NCBI GenBank assembly: GCA_033764095.1
Contig: JANRJF010000024.1
Coordinates: 1-57,259 of the forward strand
DNA: 57,259 bases
Origin: JBDTMT01 sp033764095
GTDB lineage: Bacteria; Desulfobacterota; Binatia; HRBIN30; CADEER01
Direction: 5' to 3'
The first letter of the stretch is position 1. Each line of letters begins with the position of its first letter. Both the position numbers and the translations under genes were made by a program. Of the stretch, positions 17,503 to 25,233 are shown piece after piece. Below the pieces are notes generated by a model. It was given only the letters and a program-made list of their open reading frames with translations, was not told where the DNA came from and ran no database searches.

Positions 17503-17610
17503 TCCGGCGACACCGCGGTGTGCGTCGTCTGCCCGGGTCGGGCGTGAAAAGCCACCCGCCGGCGGCGCGCGTGGACACGCTCTCCGCGGCGCCCCTATAA
17601 GTCGCGCGCC

Positions 17611-18486
17611 GTGACCGCCGCCGCCGCGAGCAAGCGCGCCGCCCCGCCTCCCGCCGACGGGCTCGAGGCGCTGCTGCGCAACGAAGCCGACATGGCCTTC
17701 CGCCGCCGCGTCCGCACCGTGCTGGAGCTGCTCGCGGCGCGGCCCGACGAGCGCATCCTCGACAGCGGCTGCGGACACGGCTTCTACCTGCGCCTGCTCG
17801 CCGAGCTCGGCTGCCGGCGCAGCGTCGGCGTCGAGAGGCGCGCGCACTGGCTGGCCCAGGGCCAGCGCGAACTGGCCGACAGCGGCGCGGCGCTGGTACG
17901 CGGCGACGTCTGCCGCCTGGGCTTCGCCGACGCGTCGTTCGACAAGGCAATCCTGTCGGAGGTGATCGAGCACGTTCCCGACGACCTGGCGGCGCTGCGC
18001 GAGGCGCACCGCGTGCTGCGCCCCGGCGGCGTGCTGGTGGTCACCGTGCCGCACGCGGACTACCCGCTGCTCTGGGATCCGATCAACAAGCTGCTGGAGC
18101 GCGCCGGCACCCACCTGCCGCGCGAGCCGTTGTGGCTGGGCGGCATCTGGGCCGACCACTACCGCCTCTACACGGTATCCGAGGTGCTGGCGCGGCTCGA
18201 GACGGCCGGCTTTCGCTGCACCGAGGTGCGCCGCCTGACGCACTACTGCATTCCCTTCGCGCACCACCTGTTCTACGGCCTCGGCAAGGCGCTGCTGCTG
18301 TCCGGCTGGCTGCCGGGCGCGCTGCGCGACGCCGCCGACCGCTTCCGCTACCGCGACGCGGCCGCCGGCGCCGCCAACCCGATGCGGCTGGCGATCCGCG
18401 CCCTGCGGGCGGTCGACCGCCGCAACGACCGCGACATCCAGTTCCGCACCTTCCTCAACATCGCTGTGCGCGCGGTACGCGACTGA
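17611..18486 (+). CDS. Class I SAM-dependent methyltransferase
   Basis: A 291-residue protein from GTG 17611. Motif I is ILDSGCGHGFYL (about 49-60), motif II VGVERR, the post-I acidic turn RGDVCRLGFADASFD, and motif IV ILSEVIEHVPDD. The C-terminal part has a hydrophobic stretch (HHLFYGLGKALLLSGW) that may contact membrane or a lipid acceptor. This pattern occurs in methyltransferases that act on lipid-linked sugars or quinones. It is divergently transcribed from the GT4 gene, consistent with a role in glycan modification. The acceptor is unknown. Confidence 0.85.
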   Translation: MTAAAASKRAAPPPADGLEALLRNEADMAFRRRVRTVLELLAARPDERILDSGCGHGFYLRLLAELGCRRSVGVERRAHWLAQGQRELADSGAALVRGDVCRLGFADASFDKAILSEVIEHVPDDLAALREAHRVLRPGGVLVVTVPHADYPLLWDPINKLLERAGTHLPREPLWLGGIWADHYRLYTVSEVLARLETAGFRCTEVRRLTHYCIPFAHHLFYGLGKALLLSGWLPGALRDAADRFRYRDAAAGAANPMRLAIRALRAVDRRNDRDIQFRTFLNIAVRAVRD

Positions 18487-18572
18487 GCCGGCCACTCGCC
18501 ACCGGCGACCAGTTGCGCGGCGGCTCGGACACAACACCCGCCCCCGGACCAGCCAGGGGGCTGGATCTCAAG

Positions 18573-18601
18573 TTGACTTGGTCTGGCAAGACCCCTTATC
18601 T
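18573..18601 (+). promoter_or_regulatory. Possible sigma-70-type promoter
   Basis: TTGACT (18573-18578) is followed after exactly 17 bp by TTATCT (18596-18601). The -35 is good but the -10 is poor. If used, transcription would begin at or just before the ATG at 18611, giving an almost leaderless mRNA. Confidence 0.25.
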
Positions 18602-18610
18602 GCGCCCAGC

Positions 18611-19246
18611 ATGTCGATCGCTGGGACCGGGGGAGCAGTCCGGCGCGTAACAGGGCCTGCACGCGCCCTGCTCACGGTCCTTCTCGGCTCGGTCATCATC
18701 GTCGGCGCGCAGGTGATGCAGCGGCCGGTCCCGGCCCAGGCAGGGCCGGCTCCGACCGACACAGCGACGGCCACCGATACCTCGACGCCGACCGATACGG
18801 CGACCCCCACCGACACCGCGACGCCCACCGACACGCCAACCGACACGGCGACGCCGACCGACTCGCCGACCCCCACCGATACGGCTACACCGACCGATAC
18901 GGCGACGCCCACCGACACGCCGACGACCACGGGGACGCCGACCGACACGGCGACGCCGACCAACACCCCGCTCGAGACGCAGACGCCGACACAGACCAGC
19001 ACCGAGACCGCGACGGCGACCATCACTTCGACCTCGACGCGCACCGCCAGCCTCACCGAGGCGGGCTTCTGCGACGACCAGATCGACAACGACAACAACG
19101 GCTACACGGATTGTCAGGACCAGGCCTGCCTGGGGACGGCGCCGTGTCCGACCGGCGCGCCGGCGCTCTCGCCGCTCTTCCTCGCCTTCGCGGCGGCGAT
19201 CGTGACCTTCATCGGCCTGCTGCGCCTGCGCCGCCGGCTCTCCTAG
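18611..19246 (+). CDS. Pro/Thr-repeat secreted protein with C-terminal sorting-type tail
   Basis: A 211-residue protein. An N-terminal signal segment (ALLTVLLGSVIIVGA) is followed by about 85 residues of near-perfect TDTATP/TDTPTP repeats. A Ca-loop-like motif comes next (CDDQIDNDNNGYTDCQDQAC, with paired Cys). The end is tripartite: a short APALSP box, a hydrophobic helix (LFLAFAAAIVTFIGLL) and a terminal RLRRRLS. That layout is the hallmark of processed sorting tails such as PEP-CTERM, though the box is not PEP. I infer a surface protein held until a sorting enzyme releases it; no such enzyme is in the window. The GC-biased tandem repeat makes the length prone to slippage. Confidence 0.7.
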   Translation: MSIAGTGGAVRRVTGPARALLTVLLGSVIIVGAQVMQRPVPAQAGPAPTDTATATDTSTPTDTATPTDTATPTDTPTDTATPTDSPTPTDTATPTDTATPTDTPTTTGTPTDTATPTNTPLETQTPTQTSTETATATITSTSTRTASLTEAGFCDDQIDNDNNGYTDCQDQACLGTAPCPTGAPALSPLFLAFAAAIVTFIGLLRLRRRLS

Positions 19247-19307
19247 CCCGACGGGCGCGGCGCCGCATGCAGCGCTCGCGCATCGCTCCGCGCCGCCGGA
19301 GCGCACC

Positions 19308-21752
19308 ATGACCGGTCGCGGGTCGCCGTCGGATGCGAGCTCCGACTGGCCGTGGCTGACGGCGCTGTTCGCGCTGCTCGCCGTGCTCGGGCTGGCCGCC
19401 TATCTGCGCGCCGTCGGGCTCGACTGGGACGAGGACGCCCGCCTGCACCCGGACGAGCGCTTCCTCTCCATGGTCGAGGACAAGCTCGCACCGGTCGGGT
19501 CGCTGGAGGAGTATTTCGACACCGAGCGCTCGTCGCTCAACCCGAACAACCGCGGGCACGCGTTCTTCGTCTACGGCAATCTGCCGATCACCCTGGTGCA
19601 GTACCTCGGCCAGTGGTTCGCGCAGCCGGACAACGACCTCGACCGACGTTGGTTCGGCACCGACCTGACCTCGCGCTACTCCGGCGTCCACCTGCTCGGC
19701 CGCGGCGTCTCGGTGGTCTGCGACCTGTTGACCACGGTGCTGGTGTTCGCCATCGGGCTGCGGCTCTACGGCCGCGGCGTCGGCCTGCTCTCCGCCGCGC
19801 TCTACGCCGGCGCCGTGCTGCCGATCCAGCAGGCGCACTTCTTTACCGTCGATGCGATCGCGACGCTGTTCGCCACGCTCGCCTTCTGGCTGGCGGTGCG
19901 CGCCAGCAGCGGCGCGCGCTGGTCGGACGACATCCTCTTCGGTCTCGCGCTCGGCGCCGGCCTGGCGTCGAAGCTCAGCATCCTGCCGGTCGCACTGCTG
20001 CTGGTGCTCAGCCTCGTCGTCCGCCTCAGCGTGCAGCGCGAGGCGCGGCCGGCGCAGCGCGATCCCGCCGCCGACCGCCGCCAGCGCGCCGCCGGCTACG
20101 TGCGTGCCGCGCTCAGCCTCAACCTCGCCTTCCTGATGGCGCTGCTCGCCTTCCGGATTCTGCAGCCGTACGCCTTCCTGCCGACCTACGCCGGCACGCA
20201 GCACAGCGGCGACGTCGGCGCCCGCGTCATTCGCCAGGTGGTCGACGTGGTCGGCGCGCGCATCAACCCGGATTGGCGCGAGCAGATGGGCAAGCTGCGC
20301 AATCTGCAGAGCGGCGCCGACGACTCGCCGCCGAACCATCAATGGGCGACGCGCACGCCGATCGGCTTTGCCTGGCTCAACCTGGTGCGCTTCGGCCTCG
20401 GCTGGCCGCTCGGCCTGACCGCGTGGCTGGGCTGGGCCTGGGCGCTGGTGGAGGGAGTGCGCGGCCGCTCGCAGAGCTGGCGGCACGTGCTGCCGGTCGC
20501 CTGGGTCGGCGTCTTCTTTGCCTGGTACGGCGCCGGCTGGGTGATGTCGATGCGCTACCTGCTGCCGCTCTACCCGATCCTGGCAGTGCTGGCGGCGTGG
20601 GCGCTGCTGCGCATCACCGCGCCGCAGCTCGACGCCTCGCGACCGGAGGCCACCCCGGCGCCGATCTGGCGGCGCGTGCTCGGCAGCGCGGCGATCGCCG
20701 TGGTGCTCGGCTCGACCTGGGCGTACGCCTACGCCTTCACCCGCATCTACACGCGGCCGCACCCGCGCCTCGCGGCGTCGCGCTGGATCTACGAGCACAT
20801 CCCGGCGGACGTGACGCTGACGCTGGAGACCGCGAGCGGCACGACGACGCGCCAGGTCGGCCTCTACAACACGTGGCTGGCGCCTGGGGCCTCCCCGACC
20901 GACAAGACGGCGCCGGGCACCGCCCGCACCCGCATCGGCGACGAGGCGGCGGTCGAAGAGCGCTTCCGCCTGGCGCAGCCCGGCACCCTCACCGCACTGC
21001 GCCTGCACGACATTCGCGACGCCTCGACGCCGCCGTCGGCGCACGGGCTGCGCGTCGAGCTGCTCGGCGAGCGCGACGCGCTGCTGGCGCGCTGCGATTT
21101 CGACGCGCCGTTTCCGCCGCCCGACGCAGCCCCGGCGAGCCGCGCCTGCGCCATCGATCGGGTCGCCCTGTCGGCCGACACCGAGTATCGGCTGCGCCTG
21201 CGCGCCCGCGACGGCGCGCTGCTCTCGACCGGCGCGACCATCGCCAACGAAGGCCACTGGGACGATCCGGTGCCGGTGCCGCTGCGCGGCTACGACCCGT
21301 GGAACGCGCTCTACCAGATGTGGGGACTGGAGATGGCGATGGAAGACGACGCCGACAAGCGCGCCCGCATGCAGCACATCCTCGACCGCAGCGACTACCT
21401 GGTGATCTCGTCGAACCGCTTCTACGGCTCGCTGCCGCGCAACCCGCAGCGCTGGCCGATGTCCGTCGCCTACTACCAGGCGCTGTTCTCCGGCGCGCTG
21501 GGCTTCGCGCTGGTGCGCGACTTCGCGTCCTATCCGGAGATCGGCGGCTGGCGCATCGACGACCAGCCGGCCGAGGAGGCCTTCACCGTCTACGACCATC
21601 CGCGCGTCCTGCTGTTCGCCAAGCGCGCCGACTACGACCCGGCGCGCACCGCGGCGGTGCTGAATGGCGTCGACCTCAACCAGGTGGTGCGCCGACCCGC
21701 GGCGCAGGTCTTCGTCACCCCGGCGCCGGTCGCGCCGCCGCCGGCGCCCTGA
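19308..21752 (+). CDS. Polytopic membrane glycosyltransferase, GT39/ArnT-like
   Basis: An 814-residue integral membrane protein. After the first membrane helix comes the acidic catalytic-type loop LDWDEDARLHPDERFL, the expected place for the essential Asp in GT-C enzymes of the PMT/ArnT group. About nine to eleven hydrophobic helices follow to residue 480, then a roughly 330-residue periplasmic domain with beta structure, closed by a Pro/Ala-rich tail (PAPVAPPPAP). GT39 enzymes move a sugar from a polyprenyl carrier to a protein or lipid in the periplasm. The neighbouring Thr-rich protein is an obvious candidate acceptor for O-glycosylation; this is inference from adjacency only. Confidence 0.82.
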   Translation: MTGRGSPSDASSDWPWLTALFALLAVLGLAAYLRAVGLDWDEDARLHPDERFLSMVEDKLAPVGSLEEYFDTERSSLNPNNRGHAFFVYGNLPITLVQYLGQWFAQPDNDLDRRWFGTDLTSRYSGVHLLGRGVSVVCDLLTTVLVFAIGLRLYGRGVGLLSAALYAGAVLPIQQAHFFTVDAIATLFATLAFWLAVRASSGARWSDDILFGLALGAGLASKLSILPVALLLVLSLVVRLSVQREARPAQRDPAADRRQRAAGYVRAALSLNLAFLMALLAFRILQPYAFLPTYAGTQHSGDVGARVIRQVVDVVGARINPDWREQMGKLRNLQSGADDSPPNHQWATRTPIGFAWLNLVRFGLGWPLGLTAWLGWAWALVEGVRGRSQSWRHVLPVAWVGVFFAWYGAGWVMSMRYLLPLYPILAVLAAWALLRITAPQLDASRPEATPAPIWRRVLGSAAIAVVLGSTWAYAYAFTRIYTRPHPRLAASRWIYEHIPADVTLTLETASGTTTRQVGLYNTWLAPGASPTDKTAPGTARTRIGDEAAVEERFRLAQPGTLTALRLHDIRDASTPPSAHGLRVELLGERDALLARCDFDAPFPPPDAAPASRACAIDRVALSADTEYRLRLRARDGALLSTGATIANEGHWDDPVPVPLRGYDPWNALYQMWGLEMAMEDDADKRARMQHILDRSDYLVISSNRFYGSLPRNPQRWPMSVAYYQALFSGALGFALVRDFASYPEIGGWRIDDQPAEEAFTVYDHPRVLLFAKRADYDPARTAAVLNGVDLNQVVRRPAAQVFVTPAPVAPPPAP

Positions 21753-21890
21753 CCCGATTGGGCTAGCTGCACGGCCGCCGAGGCGACCGCTGGGTCAACT
21801 TTTTCTTGCCTCTACGCGTCCGAGCCGGTCATACAGCGGGCTGGGGTGGAGCACCGGGGCAGCAGGTGCGCCCGCGACCGGGGAGAGCAG

Positions 21891-24800
21891 ATGTCGCAAT
21901 GGGTTGATCGGAGGATGGCGCTGCTGCGCCAGCTGGCGGGGCTGATCGTCCTGCTGGGCTGCGCGGCGCCGGCCTTCGCGCAGGGATACGTCAACTTCGA
22001 ATCCGGCCAGGTGCGGCCGCTGGCGCTGTCGCCGGACGGCACGCGGCTGTTCGCGGTCAACACGCCGGACAACCGGCTGGAGATCTTCACCGTCGGCGGC
22101 GGCACGCTGACGCCGGCCGGCTCGGTGCCGGTCGGCCTCGAGCCGGTGGCGGTGGCGGCGCGCACCGACAGCGAGGTGTGGGTGGTCAACCACCTCTCCG
22201 ACTCGATCAGCGTCGTCGACGTCGGCAGCACGCCGCCGCGCGTCATCCGCACCCTGCAGAGCTGCGACGAGCCGCGCGACATCGTCTTCGCCGGGCCGGG
22301 CGGCAATCGCGCCTTCGTCACCGCGGCGCGGCGCGGGCAGAACTGCGCGCTGTCCGCCGACCTCACCACCTCCGGCACCCCGCGCGCCGTGGTGCAGGTG
22401 TACGACGCCACCAGCCTCGGCAACGGCCTGAACGGCGCGCAGGTCACCACCCTGGCGCTGTTCGGCGACACGCCACGCGCGCTGGCGCGCAGCGCCGACG
22501 GCAACACCGTCTACGCGGCGGTGTTCCAGTCCGGCAACCAGACGACGACGCTGAACGAGGGCTGGGTGTGCGACGGCGGCGCCGACGCACCGCCCTGCCT
22601 GGTCAGCGGCCGCACCGCGCCCGGCGGCCTGCCCTGGCCGAACACCAACTTCCAGAACATCGCCGAGCCGGAGAACGGCCTCATCGTCCGCTTCAACAAC
22701 GGCAACAGCCGCTGGGAGGACCAGCTCGGCCGCAACTGGAGCGACCTGGTGCGCTTCCAGCTCCCCGACCTCGACGTCTTCGCCATCGACGCGGCGGCGC
22801 CGACGCCGGTGCAGACGGCGAGCGTCGCACACGTCGGCACGGTGCTCTTCAACATGGCGGTCAACCCGATCAACGGGAAGGTCTACGTCACCAACACCGA
22901 GGCGCGGAACGAGGTGCGCTTCGAGGGCCCCGGCCTCTTCGCCGGCACCGCCGGCGCCACCGTGCAGGGCCACCTGCACGAGGCGCGCATCACCGTGCTC
23001 GACGGCGGCACGCCGCTGCCGCGCCACCTGAACAAGCACATCGACTACCTGAACGACCGGCCGGCGCCGCCGGGCGTCAAGGAGCACAGCCTGGCGACGC
23101 CGCTCGGCATGGCGGTGAGCAGCGACGGCACGACGCTCTACGTCGCCGCCTTCGGCTCGAGCAAGATCGGCGTCTTCGACACCGCCGCCTTGGAGGACGA
23201 CAGCTTCGTGCCCAACTCGGCCTCGCACATCGCGGTGAGCGGCGGCGGCCCGACCGGCCTGGTGCTCGACGAGGCCAACGATCGCCTCTACGCCCTCACC
23301 CGCTTCGACGATTCGATCGCCATCATCGACACCGCGACGCGCGCGGAGGTCGGCAAGCGCTCGCTGCACACGCCCGAGCCGGCGCCGATCGTCGACGGCC
23401 GGCCGCTGCTCTACGACGCGCATTTCACCTCCAGCAACGGCGAGGCGTCGTGCTCGTCGTGTCACGTGTTCGGCGACTTCGACAGCCTCGCCTGGGATCT
23501 CGGCAACCCCGACGAGGTGGTGATCAACAACCCGCTGCCGGTGCGCATTCCGGCCATCCTCGGCACCTTCGAGGACTTCCACCCGCTCAAGGGGCCGATG
23601 ACGACGCAGAGCCTGCGCGGCATGGCCAACCACGGCTCGATGCACTGGCGCGGCGACCGCACCGCCGGCAACGACCCGGGCGGCGACTCGGGCGACGAGA
23701 ACGGCGCCTTCCTCAAGTTCAATCCCGCCTTCGAGGGTCTGGTCGGCCGCGACGCGCCGCTGACGCCGGCGGAGATGCAGGAGTTCGCCGACTTCATCCT
23801 CACCGTCACCTACCCGCCCAACCCGATCCGCCGGCTCGACGGCGTGCTCTCCGGCCAGCAGGCCGCCGGCCAGGCGCTGTACAACGGCCGCATCACCGAC
23901 GCGCTGTTCAACTGCAACGGCTGTCACACGCTCGACGCCAATGCCGGCTTCTTCGGCTCGGACGGGGCGACGACGTTCGAGGGCGAGACCCAGATGTTCA
24001 AGGTCCCGCACCTGCGCAACGTCTACCAGAAGGTCGGCATGTTCGGCTCGCCGGGCGTCGCCAACGCCGGCCCGCAGATCCGCGGCTTCGGCATCCTGCA
24101 CGACGGCAGCGTCGACACCGTCTTCAATTTCCTCGGCGCCAGCGTGTTCAGCCTCACCAACGCCGAGCAGCGCCAGCTCGAGCAGTTCGTCTTCGCCTTC
24201 GACTCGAACCTGAAGCCGAGCGTCGGCCAGCAGACGACGATCACCAGCACCACCAACGTCAACGTCAACGACCGCGTCACCCTGCTGGAGCAGCGCGACG
24301 ACCTCGGCGAGTGCGACGTGATCGTGAAGGCCGCGATCGCCGGCGTGGCGCGCGGCGCCTATCGGCTCGCCGACGGCACCTTCCAGTGGGACCGCGTCGG
24401 CGAGGCCCCGATCAGCGACGCCGACCTGCGCCTGCTCGCCGCCACACCGGGCCAGGAGCTGACCTTCACCTGCGTGCCGCCGGGCGCCGGCCAGCGCCTC
24501 GGCGTCGACCGCGACTTCGACGGCTACTTCGACCGCGACGAGCTCGACTTCGGCACCGACCCGGCCGACGCCGAATCGTTCCCCGGCTCGGACGCGGTGC
24601 CGGTGCGCGCCGAGAAGCTGCTGCTGCGCGACGACGCCAGCGCGCCGATCGATCCCGACAAGTCGACGATCACCTTCAAGTCGAGCCGTTATCAGGGCCA
24701 GGAGAGCGGCGTGGTCGTCCCGGCGTTCGACAGCAGCAGCGACCCGAGCGTCGGCGGTGCCACCCTGCGCATCCATCGCGGCGACGGCGGCGGCGCGGTG

Positions 24801-25118
24801 CTGCTGAGCCTGCCCGCCGCCGGCTGGACGCGCGTCGGCTCAGCGACCAAGCCGGGCTACAAGTACCGCGACAAGGACCGCATCAACGGCCCGATCCGCT
24901 CGATCACGCTGCGCAACGGCAAGCTGGTCATCAAGGGCAAGGGCGCGCAGCTGTTCCAGCTCGACGCCGCACCGCAGGGCAGCGTCGTCGTCCGCCTCGA
25001 CCTCGGCGACGTCGATCTCTGCACCGTCTCCCCGGCGGGCAACTACGACACCTTCGAGAAGTTCGACGGCGCCAAGCACACGCCGGCGCCGCCGAGCTGC
25101 CCGGGGATTCCGTTCTGA
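21891..25118 (+). CDS. Large secreted YVTN beta-propeller di-haem cytochrome protein
   Basis: About 1075 residues. The ATG at 21891 is preceded by GGGGAGAG and starts a signal peptide ending AFA-QG. Residues about 30-500 form a YVTN-type propeller (LALSPDGTRLFAVNTPDN, GMAVSSDGTTLYVAAFGS). Two c-type haem sites follow: CSSCH at 521-525 and CNGCH at 675-679. The second lies in a context like di-haem peroxidases (KVPHLRNVYQKVGMFG). A thrombospondin-type Ca motif (GVDRDFDGYFDRDELDFG) leads into a C-terminal beta module like that of the beta-helix protein at 14491. It should act in the periplasm or outside the cell in electron transfer or oxidation of a substrate held by the propeller. Confidence 0.82.
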   Translation: MSQWVDRRMALLRQLAGLIVLLGCAAPAFAQGYVNFESGQVRPLALSPDGTRLFAVNTPDNRLEIFTVGGGTLTPAGSVPVGLEPVAVAARTDSEVWVVNHLSDSISVVDVGSTPPRVIRTLQSCDEPRDIVFAGPGGNRAFVTAARRGQNCALSADLTTSGTPRAVVQVYDATSLGNGLNGAQVTTLALFGDTPRALARSADGNTVYAAVFQSGNQTTTLNEGWVCDGGADAPPCLVSGRTAPGGLPWPNTNFQNIAEPENGLIVRFNNGNSRWEDQLGRNWSDLVRFQLPDLDVFAIDAAAPTPVQTASVAHVGTVLFNMAVNPINGKVYVTNTEARNEVRFEGPGLFAGTAGATVQGHLHEARITVLDGGTPLPRHLNKHIDYLNDRPAPPGVKEHSLATPLGMAVSSDGTTLYVAAFGSSKIGVFDTAALEDDSFVPNSASHIAVSGGGPTGLVLDEANDRLYALTRFDDSIAIIDTATRAEVGKRSLHTPEPAPIVDGRPLLYDAHFTSSNGEASCSSCHVFGDFDSLAWDLGNPDEVVINNPLPVRIPAILGTFEDFHPLKGPMTTQSLRGMANHGSMHWRGDRTAGNDPGGDSGDENGAFLKFNPAFEGLVGRDAPLTPAEMQEFADFILTVTYPPNPIRRLDGVLSGQQAAGQALYNGRITDALFNCNGCHTLDANAGFFGSDGATTFEGETQMFKVPHLRNVYQKVGMFGSPGVANAGPQIRGFGILHDGSVDTVFNFLGASVFSLTNAEQRQLEQFVFAFDSNLKPSVGQQTTITSTTNVNVNDRVTLLEQRDDLGECDVIVKAAIAGVARGAYRLADGTFQWDRVGEAPISDADLRLLAATPGQELTFTCVPPGAGQRLGVDRDFDGYFDRDELDFGTDPADAESFPGSDAVPVRAEKLLLRDDASAPIDPDKSTITFKSSRYQGQESGVVVPAFDSSSDPSVGGATLRIHRGDGGGAVLLSLPAAGWTRVGSATKPGYKYRDKDRINGPIRSITLRNGKLVIKGKGAQLFQLDAAPQGSVVVRLDLGDVDLCTVSPAGNYDTFEKFDGAKHTPAPPSCPGIPF

Positions 25119-25119
25119 C

Positions 25120-25223
25120 GAGGCTGCTAGGCTGTTACGGTGTTAGGCTGTTAGGGCGCCTGAAGGGTTTCCCCTAACAGCCTAACAGCCTAACAGCCTA
25201 ACAGCCTAACAGCCTAACAGCCT
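25120..25223. repeat. Hairpin with tandem-repeat arms, GGCTGTTA family (copy 1)
   Basis: The right arm is six perfect copies of CCTAACAG (25173-25220). The left arm (about 25120-25155) is four degenerate copies of its reverse complement CTGTTAGG. The arms can pair over more than 30 bases around a short loop. It fills the gap between two convergent genes, so it could terminate both transcripts. Two relatives occur at 45171 and 48026. Confidence 0.85.
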
Positions 25224-25233
25224 CGCCCTGCGC

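Noticed and set aside
18760..19000. A repeat array in DNA
   Set aside because: The periodicity is the Thr/Pro codon pattern of one coding sequence and not an independent element.
21795..24776. A 993-codon open frame on the minus strand
   Set aside because: It is the antisense of the propeller/di-haem gene. Its product is Arg/Ala/Val-rich with no domain, and its openness follows from the third-position GC bias of the true gene.
25173..25220. A CRISPR-like array
   Set aside because: The repeat unit is 8 bp, uninterrupted, with no spacers, so it is a simple tandem repeat within a hairpin.
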